From Phascolarctos cinereus (lineage: Eukaryota; Chordata; Mammalia; Diprotodontia; Phascolarctidae), in assembly GCF_002099425.1 (NCBI RefSeq), contig NW_018344289.1:434001-498000 (forward strand): a stretch of 64,000 bases of DNA, written 5' to 3'. Position 1 is the stretch's first letter. Each line of letters opens with the position of its first letter. The notes beneath the pieces are model-generated. The model was not told the DNA's origin, made no database searches, and saw nothing but the letters and a program-made list of their open reading frames with translations. The position numbers and the translations under genes are program-made. Of this stretch, positions 21,535 through 32,299 are shown piece by piece.

Positions 21535-22857
21535 TTCCTACTTTTATTTGATTAAAAAATATGGACAGGACACGGGCAGGCCATTCTGGAGGGTAGAAGC
21601 AGCAGATGGAAGTCCAGAAGCTGTAATGTAGGCCGCTGGGATGATCTTGAAGGCTCTAGGTATGCATAGAGAATATCTGTGGCAGCATTTTGGTAGAGGA
21701 CTGGAGGATGGTCTCAGGACAGACTTCATGCATGGAGATCTTGGAGGAGGATAGTTTCCCCTGGGAAAGCATTCCTCAAATGTTATATCATCACTGAAGG
21801 TGATATAAGTATGTGAGTATTGTCAGGTGGGATTACTGGCCCTGTTCCAGAGTGAGGAGCCACTGTGGAGATCAGAAGCATTGGCCCAAGCCCCTCCAAG
21901 TTCATGTTCTTCTCTTTGGGTCCAGGCTCAGTCAGTAGGGGCACCTTTATGGAGTGGTATGTGATCATTGGCCCTGGGCATCTGTGCTTTTTGTGAACCT
22001 GCTTCTTCTTGTCTACCTCTACTCATTTGTAGTTCTCAAGGGAACACAGGTTGAGTTTCTCTGTGATCTTCACTTTCCTGAGGAGTTCCTCTTGTGTCAA
22101 TAGCTGCTCACAGTTCTGACCCTGTTGGTCCTGTGAGTAGCCCTGCAACTCCTGAACCCAAAGGAATGTCTGGTGAGGGTGCTCAGCTGTTGACTGGGGC
22201 ATGGACTTGTATCTGTCAAAATAATCATCCTGCAGCTCCAATGGTAGCAGTGTCTTCTCCTGTGCCTTCTGGAAGCTGCCATCTGGGGTGTTTACTTTCT
22301 GAGGCCTGAAGGTTTTTGGTTTTGTTTTTGCTTCTGTTTTTGTTTTTGCAGTTGGGGTTAAGTGACTTGCCCAGCGTCACACAGCTAGTGAGTGTCAAGT
22401 GTTTGGTCTGAGGCCAGATTTGAACTCAGGTCTTCCTGACTTCAGGGCCAGTGCTCTGTCTACTGTGCCATCTAGCTGCCCCCACCTGGCCTCAAGGTTT
22501 TGATAAGCTCCTTATAGGCCTTGGTGGCTACATGACATCTTTTTCTTGGTTTATCTTCTTCCTTGCACTTGCTGGCTCACTCCACTCATCAATCTCAAAA
22601 TCAGAGTCAACTTCATCCTATGTGTTTGACAGGTCCCCCTGATATTCGTCATCACTAAATTCCTCTGTTAACCTCCCATAAGTGGTCTGTAGAATTCATC
22701 TTCCTCCTCTGCCTCCTAGAGTCCAGATAATCTGTTCCCTGCAGTCTTCTGGAGTGCTGTGCCCCTGGCCAAGTTCATCCTTCCTCCAACCCAAGCCATC
22801 ACCAAGTGGTGGCCTGACATGCTTAGCACTAGGCATTTTCCATCTGCTCAGCTGCCT
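21535..22857 (-). pseudogene. VPS72P: processed pseudogene of VPS72 (YL1)
   Basis: VPS72/YL1 is the H2A.Z-binding subunit of the SRCAP and TIP60 chromatin remodelling complexes. The minus-strand translation follows the protein end to end without introns. The N-terminus at 22778 reads MNLARGTALQKTAGNRLSGL then EAEEEDEFY. The middle has ELQDDYFDRYKSMPQSTAEH and LTQEELLRKVKITEKLNLCS (22023-22241), MITYHSIKVPL and GPKEKN (21783-21968), and the YL1 C-terminal domain has IPRAFKIIPAAYITASGLP and ends LIK with a stop at 21544-21546. A premature TAG at codon 21, later stops and several frame changes make it a pseudogene. Just past the stop an AATAAA overlaps and a short A run follows. Intronless structure plus target duplications show L1-mediated retroposition into L1-G. 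Confidence 0.93.
22317..22486 (-). mobile_element. tRNA-derived SINE inside the VPS72 pseudogene
   Basis: Poly-T/GTTTT on the left, then gacttgcccagcgtcacaca, ggccagatttgaactcagg, and the head gtgccatctagctgcccc on the right. It is flanked by ggcctgaaggtttt (about 22301-22314) and ggcctcaaggtttt (22488-22501), a 14-bp target duplication with one difference. It therefore landed in the pseudogene codons for LRPRKVNTP. Confidence 0.92.
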
Positions 22858-23392
22858 CTATAAAGTATGTTGGTAGTTGCATTGCTATAGCACTGAATAA
22901 GTCAATTAATTTAGGTAAAAGTAATTTTGATTATATTAGCTCAGCCTACACATGAGCAATTGGTATTTTTTATCCAATTGTTTAGATCTGACTTTGTATG
23001 AAAAGTGTTGTATAATAGTGTTCATATAGTTCTAAGGTTTGTCGTGGCCGATAGACTTCCAAATATCTTATATTATCTAAAGCTAAGAGGTCTGGAAACT
23101 GCCATTGCTGCCAGTAATTTGGTCACCTGAGGCCTGCTTTGGGTTCTCTGGAGCCTGGTCTGTGCTGGCATGGCCTGGATTGGACTATGTTCCTCTCTCA
23201 CCCAGATGCAAGCCCCACCCCCACTTATTCTCCAAGTCATTTGGGGCTGTAAATTTCCCTTACTCTGCCCTCTTGTGGGTTCTGCTGCTCCAGAGTCTGT
23301 TCAGAGTCATTTCCAAATGTATTTGAAGAGGTTTGGCTGAGAGCTCAAGTGAGACCCTTCCTTTACTCCACCATCTTTGCCATGCCTAGTCC

Positions 23393-23610
23393 TTTTTCCC
23401 CCGATGATTCTTCATAATACAGCATTGGTTACCCTCAGTGAGAGACCATAATCTATCCATCTATTTATCAAATTGACCAAAAACTCATTTCTAAAGTCAA
23501 ATCCATAAATCAGCAATAGTAATGTGTCCAATAATCACCAAATCTTTTTTGGATTCAAGATTATCCCAATTTGTTTTGTCTGCAAATATTTTTTTTTCCT
23601 TTGATCTAAG
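23393..23610. other. unassigned
   Basis: No signature seen; pyrimidine-rich start adjoining the L1-G 5' end. Confidence 0.4.
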
Positions 23611-23611
23611 C

Positions 23612-23800
23612 CAGTAGTTCTCAAATTTTGTAGTTTTATGCCCCTTTACACTCAAAATTATTAAGGATGCCAAAAGTTTTTGTTTGTGTGGGTTATATGT
23701 ATTGATGTTTATAATATTAGAAATTAAGAGTGATAAAATGTAAATGTATTTATTAATTGATTTAAATAACAATAATAAATATAAATTAATAAAAATGACC
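23612..23800 (+). mobile_element. hAT-type DNA transposon relic (MER/Charlie-like)
   Basis: Begins with cagtagttctcaaa, the terminal motif of many hAT elements, followed by tgcccctttacactcaaa, aattattaaggatgccaaa, and gtgggttatatgtattgat. The order recalls a widespread mammalian non-autonomous hAT repeat. The 3' terminus is not identifiable and no coding sequence is present. Confidence 0.6.
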
Positions 23801-24937
23801 TTTACCAATGGACAAAAAATTGATCTGGATGGTATAACAATATTCCTAAAATAGTAATAAAATTCAGGGCCAGTCACTGGAAGGAAGGTATAGAAGGATT
23901 AGCACTTACTTAACAACGAGAAAGAAAATTAATACATTTCACAGAGCAGAAAATTTGGGGGAATAAAGAGAACTTACTTCACAAAGTAATTGCAAAGTCT
24001 TACAATAATAAAAACAAGTATATGCCACTTAATTTGTCAGGTACAAATGAAAACATTTTATTCCTGAGTGAGGTCTACAAAAAAGTAAGGTCTAAGAATA
24101 GAATCATAAGGCATTCATTCTCATGAACTGAACCAACAATATGTCAATAAAAACATGCCTAACAAATGGCGGTCAGAATGGTTTGTTTTAAGTAATAGAG
24201 GGGTTTTTGACAACAATCAGGTTATTGAACTGAGAAGTTAGGGAAAAAAAATATCCTACAGGAGTCTGGACTTATTTATTAATGTATATTATACAAATAA
24301 GTAATTGAAAAGGTACATCAAATTACTGTAGCTTCCAAAAAAACAACTTCACTGAGTACATAAAAAGAAGCAATCAGGAGGTTCAAATTATACATTTTTT
24401 GTTTGCTGTCTTTTATGAACTAACAAATGACAAATTTCTGTGCTATACCCACAAAACCCCAGACAGCCTTTAGAATTCAATAAATAAATTGCAGTTGAAC
24501 TGATGAATCATTCTGAGATAAATTTTGCCCACAGTTTTATGGATATAACATTAATCTAAAATATTTAACAACATTTCAAGTCATCTCACTATTGTAGGTA
24601 CTCATAATCCCTAAATTACATGAAATGAAAAAAAACTATAAAAATATAGAGACCAAATATAATCAACTAAATCCATGTGGGAACAAAATGAGGTATAAGT
24701 ATTTCATGTATCTTGTCTGCTATGAGAAATGCTGTAAAGATTTTTTCTTTTTACAAAAGATTGTCTTACACTACTTCAATGTTGTAAAAAGCAACCATGT
24801 TGTCCACCTGTGCAATAGGCCACAAAATGCTATGTAAAAGAATAATTTCAAGACAGTAACTTTTATTTCAATTTTTTTCATTCTGTCAGAAAACATTAAA
24901 TATAATTTGAAGCAAAAGAGATAGTATTAAACATAAC
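23801..24937. other. unassigned AT-rich DNA
   Basis: No repeat or gene recognised. The first 80 bp may still belong to the DNA transposon relic. Confidence 0.5.
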
Positions 24938-25008
24938 TAACATTTTATGGTTCTACAAGGTGCTTAGCACACTTGCCTCATTTGATCCTTATAAACAACC
25001 TTCTGAAG
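24938..25008 (+). mobile_element. MIR3/L2-type fragment
   Basis: taacattttatggttctaca, aggtgcttagcacacttg, ctcatttgatccttataaac is the 5' block of a MIR3-type repeat, cut where the ancient L1 at 25015 begins. Confidence 0.6.
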
Positions 25009-25014
25009 ATGACT

Positions 25015-26425
25015 TTGGGCCAAAATGGCTATCTCAGTGGAGTCAGCTCAGCTTTCCTACTCCTACTCCAAAAAACAAGCAAGTAAACTTAAAATTCGCA
25101 GATGATCAAATAATGTTCAAGAAATTCAATGAGAATCTACTGCAAGTGATTTCTTCCATTTCAGAACAGTTAAAAAAAAACAGTCAGAAACCCACAGATA
25201 TTAAGAAAGGAACCAAACAGCAAGACAGATCCATTTCAGGCAAATAAACTAATAACTTCCTAGCACACTCAGAGAAAAGACCCATTGTCTCTAAGGCTCT
25301 ATATCTGAGGCACAGAGAACAGAAACCTCATGAGGAAAATCTCTAGAATATTTGGAAAATCACAGAGGAAATCTTGACAGCCAATGGGCTGGGGAAAAAA
25401 TAGTATATATGTAGTACAGGGAGTTCAGATGAAAAATGCCAATACAAAGAGATAGCTCAAACAAATTGTATTGCTCCTTATAAGGGGTAAATGAGAAGAG
25501 GTATAAGTTATAAGTATTTTTATGTGCCTACAATGTCTATAGAACATAAAGTGATATATTTAGAGTGTTGGAGAAGTGTCCAGGCTCAAACTTATATAAT
25601 GCAAAGAACCAGTGTGATAAGAATGGTAGAAGATGGATCATCTATAGGACAAGTGACCTAACTGAGAGTATAGTCTAACATACCTAATGAGTGGTAAATG
25701 AGGAACTGGAGGGGAAGTAGGAATGAAAGGCAGGGAAGTAGGATGTTTAACTATAAAAGGATGGAATTGTCCCATTCCAGCAAAAGGCTTAAAAAAAGGG
25801 AAGGAGTGCTATTGTGGGGGCCCTAACCCTTTTAAGTAGAGTTTAGCACAGTAACACAAGTTATCCAGGTGGTAATCAAGCATGGACCACTACCTGACTC
25901 AAAAATTCAAGTGGAGGTGAGCCTAAATCATGTACAAAACCCCCATTAAAAAAAAAACAAACTAAGAGGTGAGGAAAGAATGAAGATAATAGACAGTATA
26001 TATAAAATAAAATAGATTAAAAACTGCTTACAAAGTAAACCAAGATGAGAATACCACCTAACAATTGAAGTAGAAATTCAAATAAATAAATCATTTTTTT
26101 CACAAGGCCCAAATTAATACTTAGAAAAAATAAATTAGAGATAAAACAGAAATAAAATTTGTAGATTAAAGAATTGGAGGAAGAATAACTAAGAAGAGAA
26201 AGTAATAAACTTAACTTGTAAATATAAAAAGATAATGAAATCACTGGACTCTCTGAAAATCACAATAAAAAACTGAAAGGTATATTTCATGAAAGAGTAA
26301 ATGAAAACTGCCTAGTTCTGTTAGACTAAAATGGCAAAGTGAAATTTTAAGGAATCCAGTGATCCTCTGAAAGAAAACACAAAAAGAAAAGCCTTAGGAA
26401 TGAGGTAATCAAAGTCTAGAGCTTA
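25015..26425 (+). mobile_element. ancient L1/HAL1-like element (L1-H): 5'UTR and ORF1 relic
   Basis: The start gggccaaaatggctatctc resembles an L1 5' end with the AAAATGGC core. The last part aligns by eye to ORF1: ctctgaaaatcacaataaaa matches the ISES/SHD-QK stretch, gtatatttcatgaaag the IIFQE stretch, gaaaactgcctagttctg the ENCPDIL stretch, and tgatcctctgaaagaaaac the PPERDPQ stretch of the fresher HAL1 ORF1 at 45558. The middle (25250-25950) is not recognisable. This is the most diverged L1-like copy in the window. Confidence 0.65.
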
Positions 26426-26429
26426 CATT

Positions 26430-26850
26430 TCTTTTTTGGACAAGGACCTCTCATTTTGAAAACCATTAATCAAATTAAAATATATTAATTGTATAATAAC
26501 TGTGTGATTCCTAGTGCCAACTGACATATTTTAATTCCATTCTGCTACCATTCTGCTATCTCTGAAGATAGGGTAGGGCATGGCATAAGACTGAGGGACA
26601 TTTAAATTTGCTTTGTTTTGTCATGGTCAAAAAGTTCCATCATCAGGTGAAATCTTTTCAGGATACTATGACATGCCATGAATTCTTGTTATATAATCTT
26701 CAAGAATCCGAAGTCACCTACTTGCCATAATGAGCCATTGGAAAAGAACTTTACAGAGGACACATGCAAAGACTTTATAAAAATCATACCACACATTTCA
26801 GTAGCTTTTTAAATGTTTTTTAAACCCTTTACTCTTGAAAAAATAATTGA
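26430..26850. other. unassigned
   Basis: Nothing recognised. Confidence 0.45.
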
Positions 26851-27015
26851 GAGATAGGTAGTGCATATTTTCTTGTCCATATTTTACAGATGAGGAAATT
26901 GGAGCTCAGAAAGTTTTAGTTAGTTGGATATGTTACACATAAATCAAAGCTGATATTTGACCACAATTTCCCTATCTTCATGTCCATTCCTCTTTCTGCT
27001 CTATATCATTACCTC
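26851..27015 (+). mobile_element. MIR3-like relic
   Basis: gagagataggtagtgcatat, attttacagatgaggaaatt, ggagctcagaaagtttta and a degraded tail (tccattcctctttctgctct) follow MIR3 order. Confidence 0.65.
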
Positions 27016-28330
27016 CTCCTTTGGTGGAGCAGATGATTGAGGTACAAAATAGTCATTGAGTTTCCTCAAATTAACATTTCTTCTTGCCTATTCCCTAACT
27101 ACACCCAAGCATAATAAAAAATAACCAGGTACTAGAGGGAAAAATCATTACTGGACAAATTGGACATGTGAATATAACAGGTATTTATGGGAAAATGTCA
27201 TCTTTGAGCTAGAGTATAATTATGCATGTTATAGTCATAGTTTATTCTATAAGTATATTAACCACATTTGCCACACAAAAAAATCAAAACTCTTACTCTG
27301 CAATATATATATATTCCTTTGTAAAGTCTTATTAAAAATATATTTGCTATTCCATGTCCTAAAATCAGGAATGTCTCACAAATTCCATGATGTATTCTTG
27401 CAGTATCTATGAGTTAATATTTGTTAACAAGGACAGAATCTCTTGAAGCCTACATTTCCTATAAACTATGCTGCCCATATCTATAAGCACTGATTACAGT
27501 AATAAATCTTTTCTGTAATTAACTGGGTGATTATACTGGCAGAACCATGTTCATTGTATATTTTTCCCCCCTTTTTGATTTTACATCCACCTTTATAATT
27601 GATCACAAACCTCATCTCATGACTACATAAATAAATAACAACTGGTTGAAAATTTGTCGATGTGGGACTATGGTATGCCAAAATTAAAAAAAAAGACCTT
27701 GAATTTTTGTTTTCCTTCTTTTTTTCAAAAACAAATAATTGAGAAAATATTACTTTATAGTAATATATTGAATGGCGAAAAAAACCCTTTCATATATGTC
27801 ATTTGTTAGTTGCAATGGGCATTAAATTGCCTTAGGACTTTGTCTAACTACAAAAGCAGGCTATATGACATTGCTGATTTCAATTAATTTCTCAATCCCC
27901 ACCCTACCTTCACCTTGATTCTACTACTATAGTACCTTATTTAGTCCTTTAGCATCTTAAATATATAGTAAAGGATAATATGATTAGTAATAACATGCAA
28001 CTTCATGAAAATAACATGCAACTTCAAGCCTCTACATTTAGAGGCTTGTAAAAAGCTTAATAAGTAAATCATTGTCAAATGATCCTGGGATATATCTTAG
28101 TCACCATCTTTTGGGGAAATGGTTTCATACGTGATATTGAATTTGACAGTTCTGATAAAGGAATTTTTCATTTTATTTTGTTGTGCTTTTAATAGAAATG
28201 GGTTGTCAAAATAGCAGCCAACTACCCCTTCCCACTCAAGTGAAATTAAGTAGCTTTAGTATGGTTATATGGTGAGATAAAGTATCTGAGGCATAGAGTT
28301 TATCTTTTTTGTAGTGAAATGAAATCAATA
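27016..28330. other. unassigned AT-rich DNA
   Basis: No repeat, RNA or protein signature found. Confidence 0.5.
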
Positions 28331-28548
28331 ACAGAAAGTGACCTATGAAGGGACAGAGGAAAGATAGTAGAGAAAAAGCAGAGACTCACCTGAGCTCTCC
28401 CAAATTCCCCTCTAAACAGCTGTAAAATAACTACTCAAAACGAATTCTAAAGCAGAAAAACCCACAAAAGGAAAGGGTGAGATAATTTTCCACCCCAAGA
28501 TAACATAGAAGATTGTCAAGAAAGGTCTGTCATACTGGGGTAAGAGTG
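28331..28548 (+). mobile_element. HAL1/L1 5'UTR fragment
   Basis: From about 28350 the sequence follows a 5'UTR (gacagaggaaagatagtaga, ctgagctctcccaaattcc, cccaagataacatagaagat). The preceding 19 bases (acagaaagtgacctatgaa) look like flanking DNA. The whole stretch including that flank is repeated at 30647-30847. It stops near 28541, about 40 bp before the insertion point of the next element. Confidence 0.85.
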
Positions 28549-28840
28549 AAGTCAGGAAAGACCTAGGGCAGGGAGAAAGATAGAAACATTTTTTAAAATG
28601 TATTTATTTTTCATTTTCAACATTCACTTCTACAAGATTTTGAATTCCAAATTTTCTCCCCATCTCATCCCTCCTGCCATCCCAAGATAGCATGCATTCT
28701 GTATACCTCTTCCCCTAATCTGTCCTCCCTTCTATCTCTCCCCCTTTCTCTTATTCCCTTCCCTTTGTATTTTTCTGTAGGGCAGGGTAGACTCCTTTCC
28801 TGTATTTCTTATTTCCCAGTTGCATGTGAAAACATCAGTG

Positions 28841-30362
28841 GAATAGGTTAATTATGCAAGACACAGTAGTCAATGACAACAGTAATATATTATTTGATAA
28901 ACCCAAAGACCCCAGCTTCTGGTATAAAAACCCACTCTGAAAAAATTGTTGGGAAAACTGGAAAAGAGTATGGCAGAAACTAGGCATAGACCCAAATCTC
29001 ACACCATATAGCAAAATAAAGTCAAAATCGGTTCATAACTTAGATATAAAGGCTGATACCATAAGTAAACTGGGAGAACAAGGAATAGTTCACCTATCCA
29101 ATCTATGAAGAACAGAAGAATTCATGACCAAGCAGTAGATAGAGAACATTATGAAAAATAAAATGGATAATTTTGATTACATTAAATTGAAAAGGTTTTT
29201 GCACAAACAAAGCCGACACAACTAAGATTAGAAGGAAGGTAGAAAATTGGGAAAGAATTTTTACAACCAGTCTCTCTGATAAAAGACTCATTTCTAAAAT
29301 ATATAGAGAATTAAGACAAACTTATAAGAACACAAGCTATTCCCCAATTGATAAATGGTCAAAAGATATGAACAAATAGTTCTCAGATGAAGAAATTAAA
29401 GCTATCTATAGTCACATGAAAAAATGCTCTAAATCCTTATTTATTAGAGAAATGCAAATCAAAACAACTCTGAGGTACCACATCACATCTATCAGATTGG
29501 CCAACATGACAAAACAGGAAAATGATAAATATTGGAGAAGATGTGGGAAAATTGTAACAGTAATACTTTGTTGGTGGAGTTGTGAAATGATCCCACCATT
29601 TTGGAGAACAATTTGGAACTATGCCCAAAGGAATACAAAAATGTGCATACCTTTTGATCCATCAGCAGCGCTTCTAAGGCTATATTCCAAAGAGATCAAA
29701 GAAATGGGAAAAGGACCCACATGTACAAAAATATTCATAGCAGCTCTTTTTGTGGTGACAAAGAATTGGAAATTGAGAGGATGCCCATCAATTGGGGAAT
29801 GGCTGAGCAAGTTGTGGAATAGTATTGTGTTATAAGACATCATGAACAGGCTGACTTCAGAAAAACCTGAAAAGACTTATATGGTCTGATGCTGAGTGAA
29901 GTGAGCAGAACAAAGAGGACTTTGTACACAATAACAGCCAAGTTATGCAATGACTAAGATTGTTAAACTGAACCTTTTCAGCATTCCGAGGATCCAAGAC
30001 ATCTCCAGAGGCCTCAGCATGGAAAATGCTGTCCACATCCAAAGAAAGAACTATGGAAGTTGAATATCTATCACTTATTTTTACCTTCTGTTGAGTTTTG
30101 TTTCATCTTTCTGATGGTTCCTCCTATTGGTTTTAATTTTTACTTACATCTTCACTAATGTGAAAATATATTTAATAGGAATGTAAATGTAAAGCCTAAA
30201 TCAGGTTGTGTGCCCTGTTGGGGAGGGTCGGGGGGGGGATGAAGGGGGAGAAAAACTTTCAACTCAAAAACATGTGGAAGTGATTGTTGATAAATCAAAA
30301 TAAATTAATAAAATTTTAAAAAAATAAACAAAAATTAATTAAATAGTTTTTTGAAAAAAGGG
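28841..30362 (+). mobile_element. 5'-truncated LINE-1 inside HAL1-I
   Basis: Begins mid-ORF2 (caagacacagtagtcaatga), includes the ORF2 C-terminus and the 3'UTR (tgtgaaaatatatttaatag, ggagggtcgggg) and ends in an A-rich tail. Flanking gaaaaca on each side is a short possible target duplication. Standard 5' truncation. Confidence 0.92.
29416..29835 (+). pseudogene. L1 ORF2 C-terminal fragment
   Basis: An open stretch of 139 residues: MQIKTTLRYHITSIRLANM, CEMIPPFWRTIWNYAQR, MCIPFDPSAALLRLYSKEI, KNWKLRGCPSIGEWLSKLW. This is the cysteine-containing C-terminal region of marsupial L1 ORF2p, with the usual stop region after it. It shows that this copy is among the less decayed ones. Confidence 0.9.
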
Positions 30363-30646
30363 GGGAAAACAATTTTTTAATGAGTGTTTTTAGAACTTTG
30401 GGTTCCAAATTTTCTTCCTTCCACCCTCTCCACCCACCTTCATTGAAAAGGCAAGCTACTCAATACAGGTTCTAGATGTGTAGTAATGAAAAACATTTCC
30501 ACAGTAGTCATGTTGTGAAAAACTAACCATATTTCCCTTTATCCTATCCTACCCCCCATTTATTCTATTCTCTCTTTTGACCCAGTCCCTCCTCAGAAGT
30601 GTTTACTTCTGATTACCCCCAACCCTAATCTGCCCTCCCCTCTATT

Positions 30647-30847
30647 ACAGAAAGTTACTTACGAAGGGGCAGAGCAAAGATAGTAGAGAAAAGGCAGAGA
30701 CTCTATCAAAGTCCTCTCTAAACAGCTGTAAAATAACACCTCAAAATGAATTCTGTACCAGAAAAACCCACAAAAAGACAGGGTGAGAGAGTTTTCCAGC
30801 CCAAGATAACATAGAAGATTGGCAAGAAAGGTTTGTCATACTGGGGT
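30647..30847 (+). repeat. second copy of 28331-28541 within HAL1-I
   Basis: The block starts acagaaagttacttacgaag and ends tcatactgggg, parallel to 28331-28541 with about 88-90 percent identity by eye. The leading 18 or so bases are not L1, so the copied piece includes host flank. Confidence 0.85.
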
Positions 30848-31125
30848 GATTCAGTCCTCTGAGGCATGCTCCAGGTTCATGAAGGCCTGTGGGCCCAAGG
30901 ACAAACTGAGTTCCTCTCCCCAATTTGTGTGATATACCTTTCTGATCAGCCATCTAGGCTGTCTTAGGCTGTAAATTTGTTTCAATGTCTTTTTGTAGGT
31001 TCTGCTGCTTTGGAATTTGTTTAGAGATACTTTTATAGGTATTTTGAGGGGTTTGGGGGAGAGCTGAAGCAAGTCACTGCTTTTACTCTGCCAACTTGGC
31101 TCTGTGCCCAGTATAGAAACATTTT

Positions 31126-31447
31126 AAAAAGTGATAAATTTTGCAGTTGTCTATATCATGAGATAAGTTTGTAAAAGTATATTAAAGCTATATGATGGGA
31201 AGTCTTGAATAGCCCAGCCAAGAAAAACACCTGGACACCATGGTAAGTTAGAAATAAAGTAACAATAACATTTCTTTCAGAGGGATGTGGAGTGACATGA
31301 TCAGAACCAAACACTGTGGCAATTAATTTGATAGTATTTGGTTGTAATATTGATTTACGTGTTCATTTAAAAAGAAACAAGTTTGAAGGAAGGAGAACTT
31401 TGTCTATTTTACTTTTGCAGGCAACAGGTTACAAATATTTAAATATA
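31126..31447. other. unassigned
   Basis: Unique-looking DNA between two HAL1-like elements; nothing recognised. Confidence 0.5.
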
Positions 31448-32260
31448 TATTTTTTTATTAATTAAATTTTAGTTTTCAACATTCACTTCCACAAGATTTT
31501 GAGTTCGAAATTATCTCCCCATATCTTCCCTTCCCCCACCCCAAGATGATATGCATTTTGAATACCCCTTCCCCCAATCTGCCCTGCCTTCTATCATGAC
31601 CCTGCTTCTCTTAGCCCCTTCCTCTTCTATTTTCTTATAGGGGAGGGTAGATTTCTGTATCCTTTTGCCTGTATATCTTATTTCTCAGTTGTATAGAAAA
31701 ACAATTTTTAACACTTCTTTTTAAATCTTTGAGTTCCAAATTCTCTCCCTTCCTCCCTCCCTACCCAACTTAAATCAGAAGGCAAGCAATTCAATATAGG
31801 TTATGCATGTGTAGTCATGAAAAACACTTCCAGAATAGTCATGTTGTGAAAGACTAATTATCTTATCCTGCCCCCTTTTATTCTATTCTCTCTCTCCTTT
31901 CACACTGTCCCTCCTCAAAAATGCTTCCCTTCTGACTACACTCTCCCCAAATCTGTCCACCCTTCTATTATCCTCCCTTCTCTTATCCCCTTCCCCCTGT
32001 TTTCCTTTAGGGTGAGGTAGATTTCCATACCCAATTGAGTGAGTATGTTATTCGCTCCTTAAACCAAATCTGATGAGAGTAAGATTCACTCATTTCCTCT
32101 CACTCCGCTATCTCCCCTGCTCTGTACAATTTTTTTCTTGCCTCTTTTATGTGAGATAATTTACCCCATTCTATCTCTCCCTTTCTCCTTCTCTCAGTGA
32201 AATCCTCTCTCACTCCTTTAGTTTTTAGATATCATCCCCTCATATTCAACTCATCCTGTG

Positions 32261-32261
<1 letters not shown>

Positions 32262-32294
<33 letters not shown>
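32262..32294. repeat. (TG)n microsatellite at an ORF1 deletion junction
   Basis: The array replaces the last roughly 50 codons of ORF1 and the first 3'UTR bases relative to the HAL1-like copy at 44781. Confidence 0.85.
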
Positions 32295-32296
<2 letters not shown>

Positions 32297-32299
32297 GCA

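Larger units (their letters stand above)
21513..22878. repeat. target-site duplication around the VPS72 pseudogene
   Basis: ctataaaatatttttgggag at 21513-21532 and ctataaagtatgttggtagt at 22858-22877 are the same L1 ORF2 sequence present twice, one on each side of the insert. They match at about 16 of 20 positions, allowing one short gap. Confidence 0.75.
20271..23392 (-). mobile_element. LINE-1 (L1-G), split by a VPS72 pseudogene
   Basis: The minus-strand L1 has its 3'UTR at 20271-20760, ORF2 C-terminus at 20772-21060, RT/thumb region to 21534, then (after the pseudogene insert 21535-22857) more ORF2 at 22858-23086 (tcagcctacacatgagcaa, aattgtttagatctgacttt). At about 23087 it jumps straight to a 5'UTR-like block (23087-23392) ending ctttactccaccatctttgc. 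ORF1, EN and the RT core are missing, so this copy was internally deleted by about 4 kb. There is also a smaller deletion near 21082, where the middle of the C-terminal domain is skipped. Confidence 0.85.
28593..31113 (-). mobile_element. HAL1-like element (HAL1-I), rearranged, no ORF1
   Basis: Minus strand. The 3' end (28593-28840: ttttcattttcaacattcac, acaagattttgaattccaa) and 3'UTR (30363-30645: ccctcctcagaagtgtttac) are interrupted by an L1 3' end. Where ORF1 should follow there is instead a plus-oriented 5'UTR piece (30647-30847). The element then resumes with its own 5'UTR (30848-31113) ending tgccaacttggctctgtgc. Target duplications of 12 bp bound the whole, so the rearrangement was present at or soon after insertion. 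Confidence 0.85.
28581..31125. repeat. 12-bp target-site duplication around HAL1-I
   Basis: tagaaacatttt occurs at 28581-28592 and at 31114-31125 at the outer edges of the HAL1-like element. Confidence 0.85.
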
